Below are positions 1-11,420 of a stretch of DNA of 64,000 bases, one piece after another. A model generated the notes under the pieces. The model did not search any database and was not told where the DNA came from. It saw only the letters and a list, made by a program, of their open reading frames with translations. Made by a program: the position numbers and the translations under genes. The first letter of the stretch is position 1. Each line of letters begins with the position of its first letter. The stretch spans positions 16,621,930 to 16,685,929 of the forward strand of contig NC_049988.1 in the NCBI RefSeq assembly GCF_000003815.2. The letters run 5' to 3'. The DNA comes from Branchiostoma floridae. Taxonomy: Eukaryota; Chordata; Leptocardii; Amphioxiformes; Branchiostomatidae.

Positions 1-832
1 CACGGGTTTGATGTTTACACAAGACGGTACAAATTATCTATTGATAGCCCTGCGGCGTTACTAGATGATATGTAATTATCGGCATATACGGACATCATTT
101 TCTTAAGAAACGTGAGACGACTCTAAGAGTGTTGATTACTAGCTGTGTATCATCATTAATCATAGCTATTTTCGGCTTTCTGGGTGGACATTTGATATAT
201 TTTCTCGCGTGCACGACATGTTGTAAGTGTGGAAATACACGCGAGATAACCAAAAGAGGATTGAGTACTCCTCACAAGCTGTGATGTTTGATGACCCATC
301 GGTTATTGTTTGTTAGCTCGTGCCTGTTTGAACCGTTTCTAGCAAATGAGATCCCCAACTGCTGCCCATCGATGGACACTCAAGGCATCAATTACGTTTA
401 AATATACGTTTAAGTTATTTTCTTGTTAGGTCAGGAAACTTAATAAGTATATGTGTCAACCGATGGGCAGCTGTTGGGTGATTTTATTTGCTGAAAACGG
501 TTGAAGCAGGCACGAGATACACAAATATGGACGGATCCTCACAATATCACAACATGTGACTAATACTCGATCCTCTCTTGCCTGCCTCGAGTGTGCTTCC
601 GCAATTACAACAAGTCGTGCACGCAAGAAGAGAAATGTCGTCCCAGGAAGCTGATTTTAGCGATGTTTAATGAAGAGACACAGCTGGTAATCAACAACAC
701 TCTCAGAGTTGTCTCAAGTTTCTTAAGAAAATGATGTCCGTATAAATCGATAATTGGATGCCCTTTAGTGATGCCGCTGGGTCTATCAATATAGAATTTG
801 AACCAACATGTTGTGGAATAATCAAGCCCGTG
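1..832. repeat. Long inverted repeat (foldback), arms ~380 bp
   Basis: Positions 1-380 read forward match 452-832 read in reverse complement, with a ~70-bp unpaired centre near 416. Anchor pairs: 101-110 with 721-730, 317-326 with 507-516, 361-370 with 461-471. The left arm probably continues outside the window, because the right side runs on into coding-like sequence. Arms are diverged (roughly 80 percent by eye), so it is not a recent hairpin. In one frame both arms encode a hydrophobic stretch followed by Cys-rich residues. It could be a foldback transposon that captured gene sequence, or an inverted duplication of an exon. Confidence 0.7.
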
Positions 833-1153
833 GCAAAACACGTGCTTGGACTGGAAGAACAACACCCTCAGAGTTGTCTCAAGTTTTCCTATGATGTCCC
901 TACCGGTAATTGGATGTCCTCCAGTGACGCCTCTAGGTCTATCGAATTGAATAGAGAATTTGTACCAAGGTGTTGTGGAACCATCCAACCCGGGGCAGTA
1001 CACGTGATGGATGCTGGACCCCTGAATTTGTGGTCTGCGATGACAGCTGTCACAGTACACTGTTTTGGTGCTTTCTATCTTGTTATGAAACCTAATGGAA
1101 GCCAAACGATGTTTTACAAATATGTGTCGGCACAAGGTTATTGACAAGCTCAT
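605..1153 (-). pseudogene. Membrane-protein-like ORF with internal duplication, unrecognised
   Basis: A 182-codon minus-strand reading frame. It contains two copies of a ~45-residue segment (motif GLDxSTTxWxKF...DRP.G.T.GHPI...KLETTLRVL), encoded by tandem DNA units at about 696-850 and 865-1010. The second copy runs into a Ser/Val/Ile-rich segment. In the opposite arm of the inverted repeat (plus strand, about 91-285) the same segment continues as a ~20-residue hydrophobic helix and a CTTCCKCG-type tail ending in a stop. I do not recognise the family. The duplicated and inverted arrangement suggests fragments of a single-pass membrane protein gene rather than an intact gene. Confidence 0.3.
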
Positions 1154-1395
1154 TTCTTTAATTTTCTATGGTAGTTCTTTTCTTAGGTTATCTATCTTTC
1201 TACTTTGTCCCCCAAAGACCTGGAAGTCAAAGGACTAGGAAGGTACTAGGTAGGTAACTGATGTACTCGAAGCCTGGAACCATCACACAAGTGGTAGCGC
1301 ATGTACATCGGTACACTGTTGAACCATCAGGAAAGTGGATGCTACATGGAAGCTGCCTCGGATTTCCCTGGCATATGAACTTACACAGACTTGAT

Positions 1396-2010
1396 ACTTG
1401 TTTATACGTTATCAAATCAGTTTGAGACCTATATGTATACGGTATCGTTGAAGATTTCAAAACAACACATTGTTTTTTTTAATGGTTATGTCCAATAGTT
1501 TTGCCCATATTTTGCAGAGGTTACACTCTCTTAAGAGACATAAAATTTGCTTTCAGCCATTTCTGTGTTTGGCATCGCACAACCCGTCGTACGTGCAATT
1601 TGTCCTTAGGTTTTTTGGCTACGTCCGTCACGTATTTCTGAAAACGTTTAGGCTGTACAGGGCAGGCGCGTCGCCCGCACTGGCACGCACAGGGGGCGAA
1701 TCCGCAGCCCAATGGCACCCAAAGTTTTGCCGGCAAGTAAAGTTCTACGGCGTGTCTGCGTGCTCTAAAATTCGTCGGATTCCCTAAGAGTTCGTACGGA
1801 GAAGCTACTTACCACTTACAGATCCCAAAAGATTGCCCACGTTTTGGCACGTAGACAGCACGTATTTGCACGTAAGGCGGGTTGTGCCCTTAGCTTTATC
1901 AAACCAGTTTGGGACTTATATAAACGGTGTCCTTGAAGATTACAAGGGTCACTCACTGACATTTGCTTTCAGCCGTTTCCGCGTTTGGCATATCACTTAG
2001 AAGGCTATAC
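1396..2010. repeat. Direct repeat pair ~495 bp apart plus dispersed GC-rich repeat
   Basis: The sequence around 1402-1590 (ATCAAATCAGTTTGAGACC... to TTTCAGCCATTTC) recurs at 1897-2000 in the same orientation. The GC-rich block 1590-1790 (motifs AGGCTGTACAGGGCAGGCGC, GTTCTACGGCGTGTCTGCGT) recurs inverted at 22820-23025. Nothing coding is convincing; short ORFs follow the repeat, not codon bias. Probably pieces of one transposon family. Confidence 0.55.
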
Positions 2011-2079
2011 GTCGAGTTAATCATTCCAGTGAGATTAGTTCAAACCTTGCAGTGTCTAAAGTTTGTACTCGATAAAACT

Positions 2080-2330
2080 GGAGCTTAGCCGGTTATACCC
2101 ATTTTCCACTAGGACGGCGCTCTCGCCGCGCTCTCTCTGCGACCTAAAATTTGACAGATCTCTCAACGAATTGTTAAGGAAAAAAAACGAAATTTTTACG
2201 CTTTGTGTGTTTTGTGTCTTTTACATGCTGTATGATATACACAGTATGAAATCGAAGTTAACATTTATTCGTTTTAGATCGCAGTGAGAGCGCAGCGCGA
2301 TCGCCGTCTGGCGGAAAAGCGGTCTTATAA
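2080..2330. mobile_element. MITE family M1, copy 1
   Basis: A ~245-bp element with ~50-bp imperfect terminal inverted repeats: left end TTCCACTAGGACGGCGCTCT, right end the reverse complement ending CGATCGCCGTCTGGCGGAA. The interior is AT-rich (GCTTTGTGTGTTTTGTGTC, TGAAATCGAAG). Related copies lie at 9180-9390, 10345-10480 (left end and interior) and 35779-36019. No transposase is present, so it is a non-autonomous DNA element. Confidence 0.7.
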
Positions 2331-2972
2331 AGACAAATCTTTATTGACACGACAAAAGCACAGCGGCTTTCGTAAGGTCTACATGTACAACAACTACTTA
2401 CAGTACAACTAAACACACATATATGGATATCTATAGGTATGAATAAATCAGCATATAGGGACTAGCATGTCATTTCTACGATATAGACATTCTTGAATAT
2501 ATTTGCCTACTTGTACACAGTGAGGATTATCGCCTCCCAGAATGTAGTTCAGTTTATCTATCGTACAAAGAGTAGCAAATTCTTTAGAGCAAGCGGAAAG
2601 TAATGTGAACAGCTCTGTGCGTTTGTCATTATAGAGAGAACAATCCATTACAAAGTGGCGTTCGTCTTCGATCTCATTTGGACAGAATGGACAAAACCTC
2701 TGGTCACGGGGAATTTTAGTATATCTTCCGGCTTCTATATTCAGTTTGTGACTACCGATTCTTATCTTTGTAATTGCTCTACGAAGTTCAAAACTGTGTA
2801 CACTTAAGAAGAACAAAGCTACATCCCGGCTATGGTGCAGTGCGGTTTCATCTGTCTCTTTTGTTTTTATAAATTGCACCCTTAACCAGCCGTGGCTAGT
2901 TGTAAGCACACATAGACAATTTGCTTGAGACGTGTAAGTTGCTGGGTCCCACCTGAGGGACCAATTTAACAA
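2330..2972 (-). mobile_element. Non-LTR retrotransposon, 3' fragment with ORF2 C-terminus
   Basis: A 174-codon minus-strand ORF (2448-2972) carries the C-terminal hallmark of many LINE ORF2 proteins: a segment reading RIGSHKLNIEAGRY..IPR followed by a CxFC...DErHF...C zinc-knuckle-like motif (residues ~92-132). No reverse transcriptase core is present, so the copy is 5'-truncated. About 105 bp downstream, near 2337-2342, an AATAAA sits on the minus strand. The family cannot be fixed without a database search; CR1/L2-like or Rex-like are possible. Confidence 0.7.
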
Positions 2973-3017
2973 GATTTTACTGAAAACAGTCGTTTTGAGG
3001 ATTTCTTAAACCTCCAA

Positions 3018-3440
3018 TTCATCATAAAGACTGGTGTTTTTTCTCATACTGCTTTAAACTGACTCAAAAATAAAACCCAATTGCTAAGATTTGTTTTGAG
3101 AACAATTCATCATTTTAAGGGTCACGGATTTCCGATCAAGGGACTTGAAATTTTACGTCAATTCTGTTTTGTTGAGTCAGCAGTACAAAGCAAATTGAGG
3201 AAAGTGGGACACAAACTTACGGGTTTTCGGTTCATCATAGTGTTTTTTTCTCATACTCGAAAATGAAACCCTATTGCTAAGACTTATTCTGTTTGGGAAC
3301 AATTCATCATTTTAAGGGTTACGGATTTCAGATCAAACTTAGAATTGTACTTTTATTCTGTTTTGTTGGACAGCAGTACAAAGCAAATTGATGAAAGATT
3401 GGGACAGACATACGCACACGAACATCCGGGTTTTCGGAAT
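3018..3440. repeat. Tandem duplication, unit ~195 bp, two copies
   Basis: The first unit (CATCATAAAGACTGG... TTGCTAAGATT... AACAATTCATCATTTTAAGG... CAGCAGTACAAAGCAAATTG... GGGTTTTCGG) is repeated with ~15 percent differences from about 3231. No coding potential. Confidence 0.65.
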
Positions 3441-3449
3441 GAATCAAAG

Positions 3450-5090
3450 GTATGATCAAATACTATAAATCAAATTTTAGTCACTAGTGTGGGTCTGTGA
3501 AGAAGATAAAGAAATAATGCCTATATCAATCATGCTGACATTTGGTTGACCCCTCGAAATGATTATATTTTGGATATCCCAAGGACACAAATAACGTCTT
3601 TGGATATCCTAAGAATTTTGTAATTGTACTAGAGCGGAACGTCTGGTTTAGATACCTCGTGTTCTGCACCCACCCACCCCGTGGTTTTTAAGTTTTAGTT
3701 GTTGATGTTAGGAGAGAGCGGTGGAGATTTGGGCTCCCTGTAGCCTAATGTTATGTATTGTTTTGTTTTGTTTTGCAATCACCCTCTGGGCAGTAATATG
3801 ATTTTTTTTCTCGAAAATGATTCAATTTATGTATCAATTACATGTGACTTGATTTAGTTTCGTCAAAGGAAATTTCGCATGGAACCTTGAGGCTAAGGAG
3901 ATGAGTTACCGCCCGCGCACTGTTAACGGTTATGGGGCCTTCAAACTGAAACCAAATCAGCAGGAATGAAGCAGAACCAGCCGGAATGAAGAATTTGCAA
4001 AATTCGTGCCACATTCGGGTGGAAATTCCAAAATGGACCTTATCTCCCCTTCACAAGAGAAGGAATGAGCCGAGATGCCGACAGAATAACTATTCTTTTT
4101 TTCTAGTTCTGGGTATTTGTAGTGCATGCTAGACATTCCCACTGCATTCCAGATATTCTTGTGTGCACATTCTGACAGGAATTCAAGTGGCTTGTCATTT
4201 CGGTTTCTCCATCGAATGAGATAAGAATGTTAAGGATAATGTTGGAATGGAGTAAAATGCTGTCATAATGCAGTTAGAACACACTTTGAATGTCGTTCGA
4301 TATTTCTCCACTTCAAATGTACCTCGAAAGTTTTGACAAAAACATTCGGGACGGCCCCAAGAATAGGCGGAAATATCTTGAATGCAGTTAGAGTTTTAAG
4401 AATCCACCACGAATACCCAGGAATATACAAAGAATAGTCCTACTGACGGCTTTCCGGTTGATTCCGCTTCTTTTGTGAATGAACGGGCCATAAGTGGTGG
4501 TTAGGATAAATGTAGTGTTTCCGATTACAACCATGAAACAACGAGTGTCCCAGATAAATATGTAAAGCTGTGTAAATAACAACGATAAATCCCAGATAAG
4601 TCTGATAATGTTCACCTGAAATATCAGATGCTAAAAGCAACCATTGCCAGATTTACCTGACATTTATCTTTGTCCCACTTTTCGCGCTGTGTGTGGTTTT
4701 TTTTTTGGGGGTTGAGGTTCTTTCCTTGGCGCCATTTCGGAACGGCTAGTGATTTTTACCATTTGCTCGATTGATTTAAAAGCAAAGTTTTTTTTCATTA
4801 TTTACAATCAGGGAGTAGCGTAACAAAGACTGTTAACAGTTACGTTACTCCCTGGTTAAAAAATCTCTGTTATTCTCAGACATTTGTTAACCTGATCAGA
4901 AAAGACCAAAGGGATACCATGTCATGTAGGTCCAAAGTCAGTGGTCAATTCAACACCGATAACGGTTGGCATAGCTGAAATATGTAGGATCGGATAATTT
5001 CCAGCATCAAAGTAGCCTCTATCAAAGTATCTCGTGGTTTCAATTCTTTTTTTTTGCTCGGATATCAAATCATGCCTACCGTCTTCGTAA
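3450..5090. other. No gene seen; one short hairpin
   Basis: No ORF with protein-like composition. The only structure seen is 4809-4856, an inverted repeat with ~15-bp arms (CAGGGAGTAGCGTAAC against GTTACGTTACTCCCTG) around a small loop. Homopolymer T runs near 4690 and 4785. Confidence 0.5.
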
Positions 5091-5093
5091 TTA

Positions 5094-6040
5094 AGTCAAA
5101 CCTGCCCAAGACGACCACACGGGGGACCGGTAAAAATCGGTCGATTTGGACAGGTGGTCGCTGAGAAGAGTATCGACTCAAAACATGCCCGATGCAAAGT
5201 ATAGATGGTTTCCGTTGTGCTTAATGGCAAATAGCAAGCACATTGTACGCACGCAAAGTAGCGAGGTCTTTAATGTCAAATGCAACACGCACACAGTAAA
5301 TTGTAAAACAGCTTTTATCGAGCTTTTATACGATACAGTGTTTTAAAGCTCAATATTTGTACACAGTTTTAGACAGTAACGGAACTTTGATGCTGTCAGT
5401 TACCATACAAGCCTTTATGCGTCGCTGTGTTCTTGATTTGAAATAACTACGGTGCACTTTTCGAATTCGATGCCCGGTACGTCCCGATAGCGTACTTACA
5501 CACGGGTGAATGTACAGTACAGTTGGACAAAAGCACTCACGTAGATCTTTCTTAAAAAAGTATGAGCTACACAGATCTTTCTTAAAAAGTATGAGGCTAT
5601 GTACGTTTCAGCATTCGTTCACTTTATAATGATATAGATTTTTAAAAAACTTCTGTAACAACTAAATTCGGATTTTCTTACAACGAAATTTCCTCCCATA
5701 TTACAGTAGACTGCCCTATAGACCCACCCATTGACCGCCGCCATCTTTATTCGAAACATAACATCGTAATGGAAGTCAAAATCCGACGCAAAATGGCCGA
5801 TTTTGGCACAAAATCGCGCTAGTTATCATAAAAACGCGATGAAAACCTCAATTTTGAAAATTATGCGGTCGTTATTGGTCTCAATTTGGGCCGGTCGCGG
5901 TCGCGTTGGCCAGGTGGTCGTTGAGAAAAGGTCGCTTATTGCTTACGTCAATGGGAAAAAAAATCGGGACCGAGAAAAAGCGGTCGAAATGGCCAGGTGG
6001 TCGCTGAGAAGAGGTGGTCGCTCGGGCAGGTTTGACTGTA
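5094..6040. mobile_element. Non-autonomous DNA transposon with CAAACCTGCCC termini
   Basis: Terminal inverted repeats: left AGTCAAACCTGCCCAAGACG (from 5094), right GCTCGGGCAGGTTTGACTGT (ending near 6038). The motif CAGGTGGTCGCTGAGAAGA recurs subterminally near 5152, 5910 and 5993. The interior has no transposase. The superfamily is not assignable from the sequence alone. Confidence 0.7.
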
Positions 6041-6044
6041 CATT

Positions 6045-7390
6045 TTCCCCGTGCGCTTGTACTGTTTGTTGTGGTTGTTTCATACATACCGGCTTTGAAT
6101 ATTACCGAGTGTTTTGAAGCTATTTCAGATCCTTTTATCGTCCTATCTCCCTCTCATCTGATGACAATTTTGTTATGACACTACATATATTGCTTTACCA
6201 TGCCCATGGCGTCCTGCCCTATGTACAGGACCTGGACTGTTCATGATAAGAAACAACTTTAGGTGAAGGATCTTTGTAGATAAAAATATAGATTTCAACT
6301 TGTAGATAATGGTCTCTGGGTCTCTGTACAAAAGTACCATGCAACGAGGTGAAGAATAAGGACTCCAATAGTTAATTGATGTTCTGGTGAAATCAGAAGG
6401 ACACAGTAGAGTGAAATGACTGAATGAAGCTTGCGGCTGATGTCTTCAGAAGGGCGTCAGCAGTGCATCATCATTATAGTTAATACCAGCAGCTGACTGT
6501 TTGGAAAAGTGTTATCTATCCTTAATAATTATTATAACAATTAAGATATAACGTTAACATTATTTGCGGGGCCAGCGCCCACCGTTAAATCCTCTGGCTG
6601 GCTCCATTCTACACGGTGGTCAAATTCTGGTTGAACAACTCCCATGGCCAGCCGAATTCGAACCGTGTTCGACGATGTTCTATTTGATGTCTTTCGAATC
6701 GAATCTGTATTCCATTTTTAATTTGGTCATCTGTGTTCATTGCAAGATTTCAACTAGTGTAGTCTGGCCTTTTTAGAGTGCCTTCCTTCAGAATGGAAAT
6801 ACTTTTATAAAAAAATATAAACCATTTTCTAGACATCTATGATGATACTTTCTTTGGGACTTATAACATGTAATGAAGGTACAGGCGTGATTGTTACTGA
6901 TTGTTATGTATCATTTACTGTGGAGATAGTTATTGATGTGCTCTTAGAAAATGCGTTTTACACCCATTTTCTCGTCTCCTGTTTGAGAAGAGCCACAGCT
7001 CGAGCACGCTAAAAAGCTCGCTTATTTTTTTTCAAACGGATGGGGGTCCGTGCACAGTAGGTGCGCATCTGGTGTGTTTATAAGTGCTGTGAAACATTAC
7101 AACAAACAAATCATGTAAATAAGCATTGACCTTACATATATGTCAGACTGCACCACAGAGACCTACTTTACAGCAAGACCTGTCATCTTCATTTTTTCCG
7201 CATCACCGCCAACAAGATTCGGAACGACGCCTGAGTAACGGAGAGAGATGGAGAGGTCGTGGGCAATTTGTCTAATGTGGCTCACGCGTTAAACCCACCA
7301 CCACATCAAGTCAATGAAGACCCCCAGTGAGTATTGGATGGACCTGCGGTTTGTGTGGGTGTTCAATACGTCTCCTGGAGACCTTTTGGC
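6045..7390. other. No gene seen
   Basis: AT-rich intergenic sequence. A GC-richer patch at 6565-6665 (GGGGCCAGCGCCCACC, CCATGGCCAGCCGAATTCGAAC) resembles a tRNA-derived repeat fragment but lacks a clear A box. Nothing else supported. Confidence 0.4.
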
Positions 7391-7396
7391 ACGCTT

Positions 7397-7684
7397 TCTC
7401 TTCACGTTAAATGTGAAGAGAAAGAGAAAGCGTGTCAAATGGAACGTCCTAGATATCACTTGCCGCATCCAGGCATACTTTAAATACAGAAATGTTTGCG
7501 GTGGTTTAATGTTCTTGGTTTTCGCGGTAGTCACTTTACCGCGAATTTAAAACCACCGCGAACATTTTTCATTGGTAGTAAGACACTACAGTGCATGGTG
7601 CTACCGTGAACTTAAAACCACCGCGAAAAGCCTCTTTTCCCGCTACAGCGAAATTGAATCCTCGCGAACTTAAATGTATTTACA
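7397..7684. mobile_element. Hairpin and CGCGGTGG-type MITE remnants
   Basis: 7399-7437 is a near-perfect hairpin (TTTCTCTTCACGTTAAATGTGAAGAGAAAG). From 7497 to about 7684 the motif CCACCGCGAA or its complement TTCGCGGT.G occurs repeatedly (7497, 7519, 7541, 7555, 7617) with ATGTATTTACAGTA at the end. This is the pattern of a short palindromic MITE, possibly with overlapping insertions. Confidence 0.5.
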
Positions 7685-7689
7685 GTATT

Positions 7690-8925
7690 CGGTTTATCAT
7701 GAACTGCTCTTATAATCTCTGCTGCTGCTGGGATGAATTAAAAAGCCTTATTTTATGGATCATGGTGGCTTATCATTTTTTGAAAATCTTAAAATATACC
7801 AATGTTCCTAACAATAAAGAATGGCTTGGTTACGCGGCATGATCTTTGTCTCGGTTTCTGGTTGGAAAACTCAAAATGTTTTTGATTCGTTTGAATTGCT
7901 CTGCAGCTTTGCTAAGATAATGGTTTCTAGACTGTGATTTTGATTTGAAACCTTCGCTCAGTCGATGGTTTTATTCGGTGGTTATAACAAAGGACTAGGC
8001 GTTATGATACCATATGCACCAGGGAACAGGCGGATCATTAACCCTTTATTGATGCATTCTATATTTACAAGCAAATAAAGACTTTTGTCGAAGTCTATAA
8101 TGTTTCGTTTCTTGGTCTCCTTCAAGATATTCAAGCCGTAAGCACTCATCCTCGTATGCCAAGACATATCGGCTGTCTTCACTACGGCCACATCAATACG
8201 CCGTTAATGTAATAGGTTTTAGATACTACTAGTACCTTTATGTTCGCTCCTGTGAATAATGAATACAGTACAAGGCTAAACTCTTTTTAGACTAGAAAAA
8301 ATGGGTTATTTCTAACACATTTTTAGTCCGTAGACTTCTTGCTTTGTTTTCCCGGTATATGGTAATTACTAGCACTTACTAAATAAATACGTTATACAGA
8401 TTGAATTACCAGTCCCGTCCACTAACCACCTGCGTCCAGAAGACAATCTGCCGGACATGCAGCCAGTTGAGACGTTGTGATTAATCTATTAATATCATTT
8501 GCGCGACCTAGTTGCCGGTAAACGTCTTAAGCGTGTTATCGTCAAATAAAGAGGCCTGCCACTGCGCCGCTATAGTCTATGCAATGGTGCCCTTAATTCG
8601 TAAGATGATTGCGATGGGACTCACATTTTTTTCATTTCATTATCATCGATGGTTCATGTGTTTTTATTACAGAATGGATGAATGAATGACTTTCTTTATC
8701 ATCAGAAATGATAACACTTTAGGCTCTGGTTAGATGAATAAGAGTTACCTCTGCAGTATTTGTGTTTTTGTTTGTATTATTTTGCATTAGACCGCCTTAT
8801 GGTCTAATGTACCAGGTTTGCACTGAAGAGTGCAAGCTGCATATCCGGATGGATTTGATTGATCCACTCACACCTAGAAGGACCCCTATTTTTTTCATAA
8901 GTGTAGTGGTTTCTTTGATGTGCTC
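7690..8925. other. No gene seen
   Basis: AT-rich. GAATGGATGAATGAATGA at 8671-8688 followed by CTTTCTTTATC looks like the tail of an antisense LINE (microsatellite after a poly-A-signal-like end). Other sequence unassigned. Confidence 0.35.
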
Positions 8926-9000
8926 GAGTTGTGACTCTCAAACAAGGGGTCTCCATTTAATGATTTATGCAAGGGACGTCCCTAGCCTCTACGTTACAAG
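8925..9000 (-). repeat. Degenerate SINE S1 fragment
   Basis: GGTCTCCATTTAATG... GGGACGTCCCTAGCC matches the central part of the full-length S1 SINE copies (see 19025-19513), in the same orientation, with heavy decay. Confidence 0.4.
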
Positions 9001-9179
9001 GCTCGAGATCCGCGGATCGTTGGTCAAAAAGTAGAAATTGGACACATAGAGAAAATAGTACGCGAGGGGAGCCGGCCGGCCAGATGAGTTATTTCCTCAC
9101 CGCGGACATAATCTAGTTTGAAGCTTGAAAGCAAGGGGGGCTCATTTGGGAGGCAATAGCCGACACGAGAATCGTGCTA

Positions 9180-9390
9180 AATTGTATGGCCCATTTTCCA
9201 CTAGACGGCGATCACGCTTCGCTCTCTCTACGACCTAAAACGGATTTGTGTAACCTTCGATGTCATACTGTAGGTAAAAGTGAAAGTGTAACTGAAAGGA
9301 CGACAAAACAGACAAATCGTAGAAAGATCCGTTTTCTCTTATATGTTAAATTCTAGGTCGCAGAGAGAGCGCAGCGAGGGGGTATAAACG
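9180..9390. mobile_element. MITE family M1, copy 2
   Basis: Left end CATTTTCCACTAGACGGCGA (9189), right end GGTCGCAGAGAGAGCGCAGC (9357-9376). Interior diverged from the other copies, which share only the termini. Confidence 0.6.
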
Positions 9391-9690
9391 GTAACTTGCC
9401 TGGTGCAAGCTGTCGTTGCCAAACACGTCCTCGCGCCCGCGCAGTGCACACGCTTGAATGCGCAGTACAGAAACCGCTACAACCTACGTCAGAGGACATG
9501 AAACGCCACAGATGACTACGACAGATGACCGTTGCAACTTTTAAACTTCCGTGACCGCTGACAGTTCCTGTCACATGTTCCAGGAGCGACCGCTGCTGTT
9601 AGTACCCGTCACGGGCGAGTCGAAAAGCAATTAAAAGGATTATTTCCCCACGTCGCATCTATTATATAGCGATTAGTGGCGACCCCGCAC
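9390..9690. other. CpG-rich block, no recognised gene
   Basis: Markedly richer in C, G and CpG than its surroundings (CACGTCCTCGCGCCCGCGCA near 9425; CACGGGCGAGTCG near 9610). No ORF with protein-like features and no obvious inverted repeat. It may be an unrecognised exon or UTR, a CpG-island-like element, or a GC-rich repeat. It is followed by a short S1 SINE-like fragment near 9830-9885 (ACTCATTTACGCCTGAGTGA). Confidence 0.3.
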
Positions 9691-10246
9691 AAGCTTCATG
9701 GTGGGCAAATAACCCCTCTGGTCGGCTGACTCCCCTAGCGTACTATTGACTCCATTTGTCTAACCTCTGCTATCAGACCACCGATCCGCGGAGCCTGGTA
9801 GAGCCTAGTACGTCAATACCAGAAGCTAGGCACTCATTTACGCCTGAGTGAAGTGAGGTGTGTTAAGTTCCTTTCCTCCGGGCTTTGAGCCAAGCATCCT
9901 ACCGTTACTTTACGCGACGCTATACTCATCAAAGCTGGCTAAATGACTCAAGTAGTCATATATGGATCGATAGGCAAAGGAATGGGGTAGATTATTTCGC
10001 AAGAAGCTACATGCAAACGACATTGGAGAAAAAATGACGGTTCAAGAGTTTTTCAAAGACGAATTACTGTCAGATGGTATTAAAAAGAGTTACCAGGGAT
10101 GATTTAGTACTTGGATACTTTATTCATGATATTACCTATATGATGGATAATTTGTCGATAGCTAATCTTCTTGGACTTAGGTACATTAAGACGTGCAGTC
10201 TGCATACTTTCTTAAGTCTCCGGGTGACTGCGCAGCGAAATCTTCT

Positions 10247-10304
10247 TTGGCTCTTGTCGTCTCGGGAGACGGTCGACAGCTTCTCCCGAGACGACAAGAG
10301 CCAA
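10247..10304. repeat. Perfect hairpin, 23-bp arms, 12-nt loop
   Basis: TTGGCTCTTGTCGTCTCGGG at 10247 begins an arm ending at 10269. The exact reverse complement occupies 10282-10304, and the loop is CGGTCGACAGCT. No microRNA-like bulges. Arms are identical, so this is either young or constrained. Confidence 0.85.
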
Positions 10305-10344
10305 AATACGACAGTAGTTTATACAGTATTTCACAGCTGTTGAT

Positions 10345-10835
10345 GCTCCCTTTCTACTAAGAGGACGGCGCTCTCGCCGCCAACTCTCCAAATATTTTAT
10401 GCTCTTTGCGTTTTGTTGTCTGTTCAGTCACAAGTTTACATTTTGTATGGTATACCCAGTATGAAATCGAAAAATTACAATGTATACCTAGAAATATGCA
10501 CAAATCATGCCCATGAATCTTATTTTGACATTTTGTGTATTTGATGTATTTTATATCATTCTTTTCGCTCCCAAAAGCTAAACGGCCGGGCCCCGGTTTG
10601 AAAATGTGTCCCAAGCCTTAGGCTAGCGTCACGTTTCCAAACCGGGGTCCGGCCGGGCTGTTTGTGGAAGTGAAACACAAAAATATATACGTAAAAATAT
10701 ACACATGTAATGCCCAAGACTATTCTATTTACGTTTTGTGCAGTTTAGTGTCTTTTATATCATACTTTTCGTTCCCAAACTCTGGTCGGCTGAGCTCTGG
10801 TTAAGAAATGTGACGTAGGCCTTAGAGGTGGTCAT
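10345..10835. repeat. M1 left end followed by repeat family P in two diverged copies
   Basis: 10355-10480 matches the left half of M1 (AGGACGGCGCTCTCGCCG, GCGTTTTGTTGTC). Then 10495-10625 and 10690-10830 are direct copies of each other (ATCATGCCCATGAATC / TAATGCCCAAGACTAT; TTTTATATCAT.CTTTTCG). A GC-rich palindrome at 10580-10662 (GGCCGGGCCCCGGTTTG against CAAACCGGGGTCCGGCCG) sits between them. A third P copy is at 53110-53225. Confidence 0.55.
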
Positions 10836-10929
10836 ACACTGTGCAATATTCCATGTATTGTATTATAGCCTTTCAAACTTTCTATTCAACACCAACAAAA
10901 TGAAAATCTACGAATCAGAAGATGTAAAT

Positions 10930-11000
10930 ATACTGATCTTTATTGCAATACACATCTTACTACACGCACTATTAATTACACACGTTGGGCGTAACATGAG
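10930..11000 (-). mobile_element. LINE 3' tail fragment (low confidence)
   Basis: ACTGATCTTTATTGCAATAC read on the minus strand gives a TGCAATAAAGATCAG ending, typical of amphioxus-type LINE 3' ends (poly-A-signal-like AATAAAG). No ORF remains. Confidence 0.35.
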
Positions 11001-11184
11001 GTAGAAGAATAAACTGTTTCTTCAATATCTATATCAAGTTAACACGAAGCAACATACCATTTTCCCCACCTAGCTATATATCATGACTCTACAAAACAAT
11101 TAAAACGTTAAGGTTATCTACAATGTGACAAAGCCAAATACAGATTAAAGTTGTACTTCATCAACATGTTAGGATTAAGTCCCA

Positions 11185-11420
11185 ATTGCTTCGGTGCCCG
11201 TCAGGGATGTAGCCGGGCTCCGAAGCCACAAGTTTGTCCCGGTAGACTCCCGGATACCGGGGGGAACCAGCCTCTCCGAGTGTTCCCCATGGGTAGGTCA
11301 CGGCGTCTACTTGTCACTGGGTCCCGGATTTATTTTAAGTCCAGCTTAAAATTCAACCCGGGAGCCACAAGATGTCCCACGGGGCCACGCAGGGGTCACG
11401 CCCGAAATTGCACATAATGC
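11185..11420. mobile_element. GC-rich palindromic element family G, copy 1
   Basis: Begins GGTGCCCGTCAGGGATGTAG and ends in GGGGTCACGCCCGAAATTGC. A central palindrome TTTTAAGTCCAGCTTAAAA lies near 11333. Related sequences lie at 31145-31265, 33355-33560 and 34315-34690. No transposase. Confidence 0.55.

Noticed and set aside
758-1144. 128-codon plus-strand ORF with internal repeats
   Set aside because: The minus frame over the same DNA is longer and has a hydrophobic helix continued in the other arm; the plus frame looks like its shadow.
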